Assembly (NCBI GenBank): GCA_020746875.1
Contig: JAGTJL010000021.1
Location: 248,001-312,000 of the forward strand
Origin: Rhexocercosporidium sp. MPI-PUGE-AT-0058
Lineage: Eukaryota; Ascomycota; Leotiomycetes; Helotiales
Length of the DNA stretch: 64,000 bases
Reading direction: 5' to 3'
Shown here: positions 10,705 through 23,054 of the stretch, one piece after another
Numbering within the stretch: position 1 is the stretch's first letter
How the letters are laid out: every line of letters starts with the position of its first letter
Program-made: the position numbers and the translations under genes
The notes under the pieces: generated by a model
What the model saw: the letters and a program-made list of their open reading frames with translations, nothing else
What the model was told of the DNA's origin: nothing
Database searches by the model: none

Positions 10705-13700
10705 TTAAGCCTCCTCACTTCTTCTCTCCCGCTTGCTCCTCTCGTTCCACTGTCTCTTGCCGACACGAGTCTCGAAATGAGGTGCGATGGCTGCAACGTC
10801 CTTGCCTGTGCTCTCCATGGTGGTGCGGACTTTGTTGCGATAAGAATCCACTGATTCATTGTCAGTTTTCAATCATTAAGAAGTGGTGGTGCTCTCATCA
10901 GAATTATTGTTTCGCTTTGAGGGAGCGGAATCAATGCGGGGTCGGAGGGGTAGATGGCAACTCACAGGCCTTCTGCAAGAACACTGTCTTGTCAGCAAAC
11001 ACCCGACTCTGGTGCCATGTCATACGATATCCCAAATCGTTAAGCTTGACCTCCTTAGACCGGACACTCTTGCGCATTCTCGGGATGCCAACTTCGGCTT
11101 CTCCTCCATCGGGAAGTGGGACAGTATACATCTGCTTGCCCTTGGCACCTCTTGCTCTAGAGCTAGCACGGCCTTCGACCTCAACGGTATCGTCCTCGTC
11201 GCCTTCTTCGAAGAATCGAGATCCGCGGGCTGAAGGTGGAGGGGATTGCATCTGGATTGGGAACCATGATCTGGGGTATACGGAGTTGCTCTTTCGGAAT
11301 GAGTCGGGGATCTCATCGGTGTCGACGGTATCGAGAGTGACGCGCACGCGGACACGACCACCCTTGCCCGGGTCGTCGACGAGAATGAACTTGCGCTTCT
11401 TGGCCTCAGGAATGTCGCCGAAGAGAGCGATTCGTTCCTCCTCGGCCATCTCTTCCGTCGTGCCTTTGGTGTGCGAGCCGGACTTGATATGGGATGAGCG
11501 AGCGGAGATGGGATGCGAAGGGTGGGGTGCCCCGCCGTGAGAAGAGTGCATCGTGGGGGCCATGGAAGGACCGCCTACGGACGAGGGATTGGGCGGGTAT
11601 GCCGAGCCAGCGTAGCCGGGGAAGACGTGGGAGTCGCGAACATCGTCTTGGGGGTTGGCATTGGGGGCGCCGGGAGGTGCTTGATGGTGGTGATGGTGTT
11701 GGTCTTCTTCCATGTACTCCTCGTTATCTGTGTGCGCGTAGATCATATTAGCCTCACGTTTTAACCGGTAAGCGAAGACAGCAAGGAAGCAGAGATGCGA
11801 GGGGCGTGAACACAAGGGTAGGTGGAATGGAGGGAGTGGCAGTACAGTGGTGCGAAGACAGGACGTTGGGGGTTGGTATGGGCAGTTGTGCAAGCGACGC
11901 CCCCCCCATGCCATGCCCATAGTAGCAAGCAAGAAGTCCAAGCGACGACAAAGAGTGCAATGATGTATTATACAGGAAGAGTGATTGTTCTCTTTTAGAG
12001 GCCAAAGCAAAAGCAAGGCAACGGTGCTGCTTGCTCCCAGAATAGTAGTGCCCTCCCGCTCAACAGGTATATTCGCAAAAGGTATCATAACACAGGTAAT
12101 AGTAACATAAAGAGTATCACGGCAAGCATCACATCTGGTGAAACATACCGACATCGTCCCCTCCTCCAGTACTTCCATCCGGGTGATTGTGGTGGTGGTG
12201 CAATTGCGGACCCATACCGCTTAAGCTGGGTTTGCCCATGTTACTCGCACCGCCAGGGCCCATGTTTCCAGATGGTGGCATCCCTGTCGGACCACTGGGA
12301 CCAGCCATGTGAGGAGGATGGGTAGCCGAAGATTGAACTGCCTTGCGGTTGTTGATCTTGGCCATTCTTCTCACACGTCTGCTTCGTAGGCGTGGATCTT
12401 GGTTGCTGTTGCGCCAACTGTCGACAGCTCTCTGAATCAATCCTCTCTTGCCACGAAGACATGGGTTCAATTCTGCCAAAGCCCAACCAACCGTGTTGCA
12501 CTCGTTCTCGTAGACCAAGCGGTTGCCACGATATTGATCCTTGCTGCAGCAAGCCCGGGGGTAAACACAGTTCTCGGTCTTGAACTCTGGGCTCAATGTC
12601 TCAACGTTGACCGACTCAACATCACACCTGATGGTGTACTCCATCTTGACGCGATCGCGGGAGTATTCGAATGCAATCCATTGAACACCATTGTTGTCTT
12701 GTCGCACGACCAATGGAGTAGTGGCTGGAATGGGACCAGGAGCAGCATTTGGGTTGACTCCACTTCCACCAGCACCCGGAACATTGTTTTGGTTCATTGG
12801 TGGGCCGTTTGGTGGGTGCTGTTGAGGCTGTTGCTGTTGTTGCGGAGGTCCCAGGGGAGCAGCCGGGCGAGAGATTTGTGGTACATGCGGCTCCATCTTG
12901 GTCCTCGGGCTTCCAGTCATTCCAGGCTGAGCATGCTGGCTTGGGTGTTGCTGCATTTGGTGCTGAGCTGGAGTTTGAGACATGAGGAGGTTTGGCTGAG
13001 AAGTCATGGATTGGTGATGTTGCTGCTGTTGTTGGTGCTGTTGTTGCTGCGGGTGGGGCGCATATGAAGGAGCACTCTGGGGTGGCATCGGGGGGTATTG
13101 TTGTTGTTGAGGACCGGCATAGTACATCTGGGAGTTTTGTTGCAACTGCGAGGTTGGCGCGCCATACATTCTGTGCTGATCATGTCCAGAGGGAGATGCG
13201 ACTGATGCTGGAGAGTTGGATTGAGGGGTATGGTACGAGATAGGTGGGTATGGTCGCGTCATTTGGGCGGCTGCCATGATGTCTGGAGTACCTTCTGCTG
13301 TAGAATGTGGTTAGCAACACATCTCTGGAAACCAAAACGCGTCCAGATCGAGGGTTTCCTACCTGCAGATGAGTATGTTCCGGATGCGCTTGGAGTGCTG
13401 TATGGGCTTGGGTGGGATTGAGTGGTGTAGTACGGCAACTCCTGGGGATTGTGACCACCGGCTCCTGGCGCACTCTGAGCGTATTGAGGCAGGCCGTGTG
13501 CGGAAGGGTATGGGTTGGAGTGTTGCGACTGAGGAGGAACCTGCTGCTGGTGATGTTGGTGAACAATGCTCGAGGGTCGAGGTTGTTGGAGGTGGTGCGG
13601 AGGTGGAGGACCCTGCTGTGCGTGGTGGGGATGATGCTACATAGGATAGACTTGTCAGCGAGGAGATCCTTAAATGTTCTGGTAAATGCAATGGTAGAAT

Positions 13701-16150
13701 GTAGCAACCATTGAGCAGAAGCAGACGCGTCGCGTTGTTTATCTCTTGATACTCTAAAGGTAGGAAAAGACCGGCGCGGTAAATCCTTGAAGACGAGGGT
13801 TGGGCTGCAGCTTGCGGGACCTGGTGTCTGATCTTCTGCTTGTGGACCGGCAGACAGGCAAGTGATGGAATGGAGTCAAAAGGAATGTGGATGACGGGGA
13901 CAAGGGAAATATACGAGGGTGTACCTCTGTTTAACAGAAGCCTTGCTCTGTCACGAATTTTTCAGACGATTGACAAGGAGGTACAAGCGATCAAGGTAAT
14001 GTCCGAGGAGTGAGTGCTTTTCGCAGGGCCACACTTTTTAAGATAGTGGGTTGACGAGGGTTGCGGAAGCTTATGAAATGAGGAGGAGAAGGAGGAGAAA
14101 TATGCCGGAGCGCAGAGCAGAAGAGGAAGAGAGCTTGACTGAACGAGGGCAAAGTACCGGGACAAGTATTAACAGGAGCAGGTAGACGACGAACTGTCTT
14201 GAGATTGAGATGAGGTATGCGATGCGTGCGACTAGGCAGGGCTGGCAGAAGTCTGGCCTGGTTGGTATGAACAAAGTTTGGATGAGGAAGGATTGTCGAA
14301 TCTTGGAAGGGTAGGGAAGGTAGGGAAAGGTAGGGGCAGTGGTAAGGGTATTAAGAGGACGAGGTAGGGGGGAGGATATTGAGTGGAGCAGGAGAGTGCC
14401 GGACAGCCTTGCGTAAAGAATTGCTGGGTTGAGTTGAGTTGATGATAAAACAGAAGTTAAGCAGTGGCCTGACTGACCGACTTCAACAGACGATAACGCA
14501 GGAATAAACGTGACAAGGTTTATATTCGCATTGCCATGCAGAGGACGAGAGACAGGGTTGATGGAGCACAGAGGCCAGACCCAGCAAGGGTGGGCACCCA
14601 ATGGAATATATGGCCTGGCAGAGATTGGCCCGGCACTAGCTGGGGGGGGAAAGGGGTGGGTGGTGACTGGTGAAGGAGGGCCCTGCTGCTCTTGGATCCA
14701 TCCTCGTCTGCCGTCGTTGGTCAGGCTGCGGCGGTGAGGAATTGGGCGTGCGGGGGGCCCAAAGACGCATGTGAGTGGTGGATGATGGCTCGCGGGCAGC
14801 GGTGGGTGGCCACACAGCAGCGACGACTAGGGGCTGCAGTTGGACTCACACCCATACGTACCCATACACCCGTCGCAGCCAGGGTCGCGGGTGTTTTTAG
14901 AAGATGACGCGGATGTCAAATTGCTAGGGGGTTGTGAGGGGCAAAGAGCAGGGAGGCAGGAAGGCAAGAAGGCATGGGAGCCAGGGAACAGACGCTGACC
15001 GGCGGGGGTCTGAAGCACACTGTGGAGCACAGAAGGCACTGTGAGAGTGACGAGCAGGCCCCCGCTGTTGCGGCGTGGATCTTGGCGAGTCACTAACTCG
15101 CAGGTCTTGCCCTGCACCAGCGGCACTGCGCTAACCATGCAGCCATGCAAGCCCCATGCCCACTCACTCACTATCGGCAATTCGGCGTCGACGATGAGTC
15201 CTTGTCCACCACCCCCCCCACGCCACAAAGTGCAGTGCCGCTGTGAGAATAAGCTGCAGGCCCCTTGATCTCGTTTATGCTTGGCATTCTCTTCGTCCTC
15301 ATCCTCCTTGCCCTCCCTGCTCTAAGCGAGCTACGGTCCTTGCCTGTAGACCCACCGTTGAATCGAGATCGAGAAACGCGGCTGGTACAAGAGCATCAAG
15401 TAAACAAACGCGCGCAACACAACGCAAAGCCAAAAACCAAGGGCCGCCTACGATCACGCTCAAACCCGCTCCGCCGTGCAGCCTCAGTCTGCACGGTCAA
15501 TCAAGATGAACAGGAAGAGTCATGCAAAAAGCACCGCGGCACCAAATCAAACAGACTCTCCATCTCTTGCCACACATCGTACCGCGATTGTTAGCCGACA
15601 TGTCCAGCTGGGACAGCCGACCTCAGTCCAGTCTGTGTGCACCCGGTGCAGGCCACCAAGTCGGAAGAGGGAGATCGCGTGGGATTGGGCAGCAGTCTGA
15701 GACCCTTGTCTCGGTGCATGCATGCAGGCCGGTGCAGTGTGAAACACGCCCCGAATCCCCACTAACCCATCTCCAGGGCGGCGGCCGGCCACTGGTCTGC
15801 CCTGTTTGTGAGAGACGGCTGGCCACTGAAGACGGTGGTGGCCTTCTGGAAAGCATCGAAGCCATCTCCCAAGCCCATCTCATCCCTGTGACACGCCCGT
15901 GCGCGCCATTGCCAAATTGGTGCAACTTGCGAATTTGGACTAGACTCGTGAAGCAAGAAGAAATTATGACCGGTAGTGTAGCAATACCCGACACGAGCGC
16001 GATAATGCGATCCCGACAGAAAGGCCTTATCTTAAAAGAATGCAACAGAGCGATTGTAAAAAAAAAATCGAAAAGTGGTGTACTTACGTGATCATTCGCC
16101 ACAGACACGCCGGGCTCCTCTTTGTAACCTCCACTCTGTCGATGGGCCAT
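10705..16150 (-). CDS. medA: Medusa-like (MedA/Ren1/Acr1, DUF8032) developmental regulator, five exons
   Basis: Homologues of this glutamine-rich nuclear protein control conidiophore and appressorium development (Aspergillus MedA, Fusarium Ren1, Magnaporthe Acr1). Predicted exons are 16088-16150, 13363-13636, 12149-13297, 10966-11727 and 10705-10850; phases agree throughout and give 797 residues. Residues about 22-300 are His/Gln/Pro-rich low complexity. The conserved core begins at LVVRQDNNGVQWIAFEYSRD (about 308) and runs through NPCLRGKRGLIQRAVDSWRN to a basic RLRSRRVRRMAK stretch (about 416-426), a likely nuclear signal. A second conserved block starts at KKRKFILVDDPGKGGRVRV (about 605) and runs to FLQKALDSYRNK (about 745-756). 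Intron 1 is 2.45 kb. An in-frame ATG at 16348 would add 66 residues. Acceptor 3 is a CAGCAG tandem. The Medusa name is from memory of the family. Confidence 0.8.
13637..16087 (-). other. 2.45-kb first intron of the Medusa-like gene
   Basis: The donor GTAAGT at 16087 follows exon 1, which ends in Asp-His. The acceptor ATGTAG at 13637 precedes a phase-0 exon starting His-His-Pro-His-His, so the junction is smooth. No recognisable gene lies inside on either strand. The length is extreme for a fungal intron, usually below 150 bp. It may hold an alternative promoter; transcripts starting inside it would first meet an in-frame ATG at 13277. Confidence 0.6.
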
Positions 16151-19100
16151 CTCGGTAGTTGGATGGGATGGATTCGACGTGGGTGATGGGATCTGCTTCT
16201 GAAGATCTGTCAGCCTCAAGGTCCAGCCACCAAGCCAGCCGCCACAAGGGCAGGCAGCCGTTGAGATTAGAGGGGGCCTGGTTTGGGTGGTTGAGCTTGG
16301 ATTGGTTTGGCCACCAAACAGGGGGGATTCATGCCATGCTTGCAACATCTGTGCGTCGCAAATCGCATTACAGGGGAGCGCCAGGACCGTCTCAACTTAC
16401 CAACCGGAAGCTGCAATTTCCTGCAGGTGAACGTCGCAAGACAGTTCACAACAAATAATTTGATATCCTGTGAGCTTCGTCTCCACGATGAAACTCCGGC
16501 TGTCGATAGCTCACTTTGATTCCGATGTATCTGCTTCAATCTTCAATCAGCATCTGTCTAAAACACGGCACGTTAGAAGCCACAGCAATGCAATTAGCAA
16601 AACGCTTGACGGCGACGATTCGTGATACGAAAATAGAACCCGAGTTGTTCGATCCCCAGAGCTGGTCATTCCCATGGAACACAGGGGTTATTCCAGTGAA
16701 AGAACTGCAATGCGATCGATGCAGGGAAACATCTCGTCACACCTGGAAATGTAGACCAAGTCGAACGAGATCGGGCGTTCAAATCTCGTTGCGTTTGCAA
16801 ACGGCGAGCCGCAGCTGTTTCCCGAGTCATCGGACGAATCCCAGCCGTCCAGCGGAGTGGTGGAGAGGGTGGGGTAGCGAGCGGAAATGTGGCAAGTGTT
16901 CGAGTTGTACAGAGGATATGAGATGATCTGATGTTGAAGAAGGGAGCCCCTCGCTAGTAATTGAAGAGCAGTAGTGACGTTGGTGCTGGAACACGGCCCA
17001 ACGCTTGTGGCAGCCCAGGCGTCGTTGAGTATCGGTCGGTGTGTGGTGTAGAGCAGTGCTGTCGGCCGCTCCCTCGCGTGAGACTGGAAGGGATCCCACG
17101 TTTTTTTCTTCTCGTTCACGAGGCGGCCACTAGACCAGAGCCCTCCTCTCACCACGAGAACCATGTTTGCTTCCACACCACTAGTGGCCGAAGAATCCGG
17201 CGCGACAGGAAATGTAATCAAAAGAAAGATAAAGTTGCGATAAACTTACTCGGACTGTCTTTGAAAGGGTCAAGTAAATGAATTTGAAGTCGTGACAATC
17301 GTTGCGCTGGGGCTGGATACTCCTATGAAATCTCATGTTAGTTTCGTGTTCACAAGCTCGTAATGGATGATAGGTAGAGAGATTGCAACAGAACCAAACT
17401 AGTTCATGCGCGCAGTGGAAAGTTGCATACAGAAAGGCTCAGCACAGCAACTTGTATAGCTTGCCGTCGACGAGTTGGATAGATGACGCAACTGGATATC
17501 GACGAGGCTGAAGAGAGAGTGAGGAAGGCTGGAAAGCTCAGAGACCGTTGTCTGTGTGAGAGACAAGGTAGGTCAGTTCGAGCGACTGGGCTTGGAGATA
17601 TATGATGCAGGCAAGGGTGGTTGGTAAACACCGGGCCAGGATGACGGACGGGCCAAGAGAGCAGGTGTCGGCACATTAATTAAGGAGAGGATGGCGTTGC
17701 AAGGCAGGACAGGGGATAGGGCAAGGGGGGCGAAGCTGGCCCTGGTCATGCAGCAGGCCTCCCTGTTCCATGCCTACGCCCATGCTCAGGCCCATCCATC
17801 CCATCCTTCCAGGCCTTGATCGCGGATAGCACCTCGCTTACAGCACCAGCTCTACCGTCTGGTGGGGAGAAAACAAGGATCGAGAGCGCCATTGGGAACA
17901 GGTCACAAAAGAAATCTGCCACACAGAATGAGAGGGCCTGGGCCTGGAACATACCTCAAGGATTCAGCGTTTATCGCGTCTTTGCTTACCTGCTGTTTTG
18001 GAGTTGAGGGGTCGAGTGAGGGGAAAGTCGCAAATCAGATTCAGCGGTTCGCGAGTGGAGGTGGGCGTGCGTTAGGGTATGAGATGAGGTGATTTGATGT
18101 GCAGAGAGGCGGTTTTCTGCCAGATTATTAGTGAACTAGCAATCCATGTCGGGACAGGACCAGGTACTTACCGTGACGCTTTCAGGGCGGCTGCTAGGAC
18201 AATCAGTGATTGAGCTTCGTCCTACGCCAGACCAGAGCTCGTCTTGTCTCTTGTACAGATGGTTGCGTTGACGTCTCAAATGGGTACGGAAGAACGTCTC
18301 CGTACGTAGTTGAATGGTTCCTGTTGTCCGAGGATGCGGGTGAATTCGTTCAGCGTGACCAAGCAGGATATTCGTGTTCTGGAGACGCGGATTAATTGGA
18401 CTTGGTCGACGGATCTTGACCAAGGTCTTCAGATAGATTAAATGCGATAAACGCGAGCTTCTGGACCTGCACCAAGGACTGTGTGCGTGTCTGATATGTG
18501 ATTGCTGGTAGAATGTCTGCCTGGGTCTTCGAAGAATTTCACGTTCAAGTCGCAGTGCGTGAACTCGAGGTCGCGGTCGCGAGTATTGTCTCGCGAGGAT
18601 AGCACCTAGAAGATCAACTCTGAGTTCGGCAGAAAAACTGCAGAGGAACGTTCGACGGGTATGTAGACTAGGATAGAGGCAGGGGTGGGAGACACGATAG
18701 TTCGGATCTGCGTGGCACAACTGTTAGCATGGTGAATCCAGACAGTAGAGTATGTTCAGTCGGTCCAGGGAGGACTTGGCTTCAAGAAGGCAGGGCAGAC
18801 CAGATGGATTTCGAGGTTCCTCAGATCTACTTGTGGTGGTTGCGTCTGCGAGATCTAGTCGGGGGGGCGTTGCGATCAGTTTCTAGTTCTCTGCGGATGG
18901 GATGCCTAGGCAGGTAAATTTTGTGCGCGCTCCTTCGGTAAGACTCCTGGTGATGCCCACGTTGTTGGAGTTGTACATGCGTAAGTGGTGAAGTGGTGCG
19001 GGACGAGGATTCGCGTGCGATGAGGAAGATGGGAAGGTGGTGACCCTCAGCACGAGATTAATGTCGGCGTCGGTAAAAGTACTGTACGGTATCGGTTCCG

Positions 19101-19592
19101 GGAGGAAGGGGAAAGGGACGCGTCGGGCGCCGACTTGGATAGCAGTAAAAGTCCCAGTCGCGAGCAGATAAGGAAGGAGAAGGCGTCGATGTAATCTGAT
19201 ATCAAATGGTTCTCTCCCCTTCTCCACCATTCGAGTCTGGTCCCTGGGTCCCGGAAAATAGGAGATTTGTTTACTAACCTGACCTCTTTCCTGGATTGAT
19301 TCCAACACGGTCTCTGGTGGTATCTGCAGTCCTCGAGTATCGATACCAGTCTCCTACAATGCAGAGGGAACTCCACGAGATGTATGTTCGTTCGTACGCG
19401 ATGTGATGCGCTGCGATGTGATGCGATGCAGGCAACCCGGATGGAAGACTCGGAAGAGACTCGACTCGGACACGACCACGATACGACGCTTGAATTGTCG
19501 TTGGGTCGCCCACGCTGTCGTACTGTGCTGTGTTGTGCTGTGCTGTGCTGCAGATCGCGATAACTGGTCTTCGGGAACAGAAACTGCACGTG

Positions 19593-19615
19593 TAGGTAGG
19601 TAGGTAGGTAGGTAG
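19593..19615. repeat. (TAGG)n microsatellite
   Basis: Five to six copies of TAGG in a row. Confidence 0.9.
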
Positions 19616-20548
19616 CTGTCTTGACTGAAGCTGGAGACCGTCCTGATACCGTCGTGATACCGTCAGGTGTATCTATCCGTGTGTCGGTTGTGCGACGGGA
19701 AGACTTTTTGCTGGGCCAGACGAGACGACGGTGGTGGTGGTATCACGTTCGATCGCGTAAAGATGCGATCTGATTATTTTCGATATATCGTGAATAGCTT
19801 CACCTTTTTTTTTTTGTTTTTTGATATCGACGGCGGCTTTCGTTCGTTCCTGGCTTGCTGGCCTGCCCCGGTCTGGCTTGTGTGAACCTGGTTCAAGCGG
19901 CAGTGAGTAAGTGAGACTACTGGGAACTGGGAGTGCGTGAGTAGCTTCAACGGTATCGCATGTGCAGCAGCAGCAGTGCGAGTGCCAGTGCAGTCAGTGC
20001 AGTGCAGTGCAGGGCAGGGCAGGGCAGCGCGGACAGACAAGAACTGTGAGGAGGAGGGCGCTGCTGTGAGTGCGGGAAGCAAGGATAGGGGGTGGTGGGA
20101 AGGGTTGCGCGCCCGTTGAGATGATCCTGGGAAGGGGAGGGAAGGGAAGAGAAGAGAGGAGAGAGGGGAGAGGAGAGAACTGCGACTTACTCACACTTGC
20201 CTGGAGGGAGGGGAGGGGGAGGGGGAAAGACGCTGCCCAAAAGCTTGATCGGAAACGCACTGGGTTGGACCTGGCTTGCTCGGCCTGTTGGCTGGTTTGG
20301 TCCTGATGGTGGACTTGTGAGGTGGAAGTGGTAGTGGTGGAAGTGATGGTGGTGGTGGCTAGAGAGACAGGGGAGGGAGAAGTGCCAGTGCCAGGGCCGG
20401 TGCCAGTGCTGGCAGGGGGGAGGAAAGCAAATGCAAAGACTGTGCTGAACAAACGACCGGCCAGATGGACGAGCGCAGAAGAGACAGACAGACGGCTGAG
20501 AGGGAGGAGGGCGTGGGAGGAGGGAGGTCGGTTCCTGTTGGCTTGCTG

Positions 20549-20568
20549 GCTTGCTTGCTTGCTTGCTT
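20549..20568. repeat. (GCTT)5 microsatellite
   Basis: Five perfect copies of GCTT, in a region also rich in GCAGT and GGGAA runs. Confidence 0.9.
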
Positions 20569-23002
20569 GAGAGGAAGTGCGAGTGTTCGTGCAGCGCAGT
20601 GAAATGAGGTGCAGTGAAGTGCAGTGCAGTGTGCAGTGATGGTTCGAGCTACTGTACAACAGCAGCAGCAGCAGCAGGCACGGAAAGGTAAGGCGAGGCA
20701 GGGGTGGGGGGGGGAAGGGAAGGAAAGGAAAGGGTTGAGGCGTTGGCTTCAAAACTTTCGTTTCTTCCTCTCTTTCTTCCTTCCTTCCTTCCTTCCTTGC
20801 TCCAGAAAGGAATTAGACAGGGACAAGGGCAGGAGCTGGAGGGAGAATAAGTACTTCGGAGAGACAAGTGGACAGGGGGAGGGAGGGGGGAAGGGAATCA
20901 AAGCCTTTTGACAGGAGGAGGCGCCTATCAATTACGGACTACTGGGAAAAGAGGAGTCAACAGGGGGGTCAAAGGCTCGACATAGCAACGATGGGAAGGA
21001 TGGGATGGGAATGAGAATGGGATGGAAGAGGCCAGGTTTGCCTGATACTTAATAATAGACCTATGTCGAAGTCCATTCTCTCATCCAACCAGAAGACAAC
21101 CTCTGTATTCCTCCCGTACTTTTTTCGTTATCCACTTATAGTCTTCCCTTCTGCCAGTCAGATGTTCAGTCAGATGTGCATCCATCTCTTCTTACTCCGC
21201 ACCAACCTCTCCTGTGTGCTCAACCACAGATTTAGCCATGAATCATTCAGACACCATGTACTGAAGAAAGGATAAAAATCTCGCCTCCATCTCACATGCA
21301 TCAATTTCCAATAGCTCAACCTGAACTCGAGCTAAACTAGTCCTCTACCTGATGTGAAGTACCCGACCCACATGAAGGTGGGATCCCACAGCCAATAGCA
21401 ACCCTTCCTCACCCTCCTTTCCACCAATCGTTGACATCTCGACTCTAGATTCTCGCCCCCCTTTCTCATCCGCCTTCTTCCTCTCACCGGCTCCCATCTG
21501 AAGGCAAGTGAACTAACTATCTCAATAACTTCCATGTACATCGGGAGGAATTCCCCGATCATGTCCATAATCTAATGAATTGAAACCTCATCTCCTCCGA
21601 ACCCTTCCAAGTTCAAGAAACGCAGGCCGCGCAACTACCAAATACATACATGTGCATGAAATAGCCATCGGAGATTTCTTCCTAAAGAGGAAGCTGAGCA
21701 CCGAGATACCAGAAACCATCAGCATCTGGATTTCGCTCTCACATCTTCAACTCGTAAGCGAGATGAAAAGGAACTTACCGTCCCTCCTCGAGACAGACTC
21801 GAGAGACAGAAAGGAAGAAGATGCTCGTTTCATCCTGTCGCGCGCCATCTCGCGCCTCCATAATCCCATTATGGATGGAACTACAGTAGCGTCTGAAGAC
21901 TCTTGACATCGGTACCAAACTTCGCCTTTGGTTCACGAGACGGAAAGCTAAACTTAGTAGCTGCCGCAGCCGCGAAATGAAAAATCGAGTCGCTCACACT
22001 CCCTCGTACAATCTCACCAGTCAGTCCTTTCGTTCTCGTCGGTCAGTTAGGCATGTCATCTCGGCGGTGGCGTCGGTCCACTAACTTTCCGAAGTCATTG
22101 CACAAGTGGTCCATATCTAATATTCTCTCTCAAACCTAGTATCTAAGGCACAAGAGCATTGATCGAGACGCTGTTACTCTTTGACCAGGTGGGGGCGAGA
22201 TTTCGATACCTCTTTCGTTCATTTATTTCTGAACATCCTCTTTACCCAGATTTAACTTCCCTAACTCTCATTCTGACAAACTCCTACGGATAATTAAACT
22301 CCGCACGTCAGGTACGTACTCGAAACCGTCTCTTCAAGCAAAGCAAAGCACGCGACTCAAGCGGAGCAAAGCAGAAAGATTTAAACTTTCCTAACGGTTT
22401 GCGGATGCCGGATTCTTTGGATGCCGACGCTATCCAGGACTGATCCAGCCAGCCATCAAACTCTTGTATGAATCCATGAACATGTGCTAAGCAAGAGCTG
22501 AGGTGGAACTTGTTTGAATTGATGTTGGAAGTCGATGGAGATGGAGATGAAGTGACGTCTAAACAAACTGTTTTCTCGTCCCTGTCTGATATGTAGGTAC
22601 TGTGTATACAGCCATGTCCTCCAGCCATGTACGAAGCATGACATGACCCATGACCGGCAGATAGATCTGCCCTTGAACTGCCCTCCCCTCCCCCCATCCC
22701 ATCCCATCTATCGCGAACCATTCATAAGGCTGGCTGGCTTCCCCAGCCTGCTTGCCTGTCTGCTTGCTTGCGTCCAGGGCTTCAACAAGCCTGAGGGTCA
22801 GGTTGAACTCCCCAACCAGCCAGGCATGCTCCTTCGGAGAATTTCACTCAAGCCCTGAGGGTTGAACTGCCCTTGCCCTCCCTGACCTGACAGTGCCTGC
22901 TCGCCCTGCGCCAAAAGACAAGGCAGGGCAGCAAACCAACAGCGCCGTCTCCAGGTCCAGCGATCCAGCATCAGAGCGTGAAGTGGATGACAAGACGGCC
23001 CT

Positions 23003-23054
23003 GACAGCTTCCCTTGACAGCTTCCCTTGACAGCTTCCCTTGACAGCTTCCCTT
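23003..23054. repeat. 13-bp tandem repeat, four copies (GACAGCTTCCCTT)
   Basis: Four head-to-tail copies of the 13-mer, the last ending in CC to CA divergence. Further GACAGCTT sequence occurs near 23764. Confidence 0.9.

Noticed and set aside
10653..11540. 295-codon plus-strand frame
   Set aside because: It lies antisense to the conserved C-terminal exons of the Medusa-like gene and has no family resemblance.
12399..13067. 222-codon plus-strand frame
   Set aside because: Antisense shadow of the glutamine-rich and conserved exon 3 of the Medusa-like gene.
15522..16091. 189-codon plus-strand frame inside the large intron
   Set aside because: No domain, and it is antisense to intron 1; kept only as part of the intron description.
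16641..16665. GTTCGATCC motif resembling a tRNA T-loop
   Set aside because: Flanking bases do not pair into a T-stem and no D-arm or acceptor stem is found.
18136..18720. 194-codon minus-strand frame in the gene desert
   Set aside because: Arg/His/Pro-biased composition, no domain, and no in-frame continuation by splicing; fits a chance frame in GC-rich DNA.
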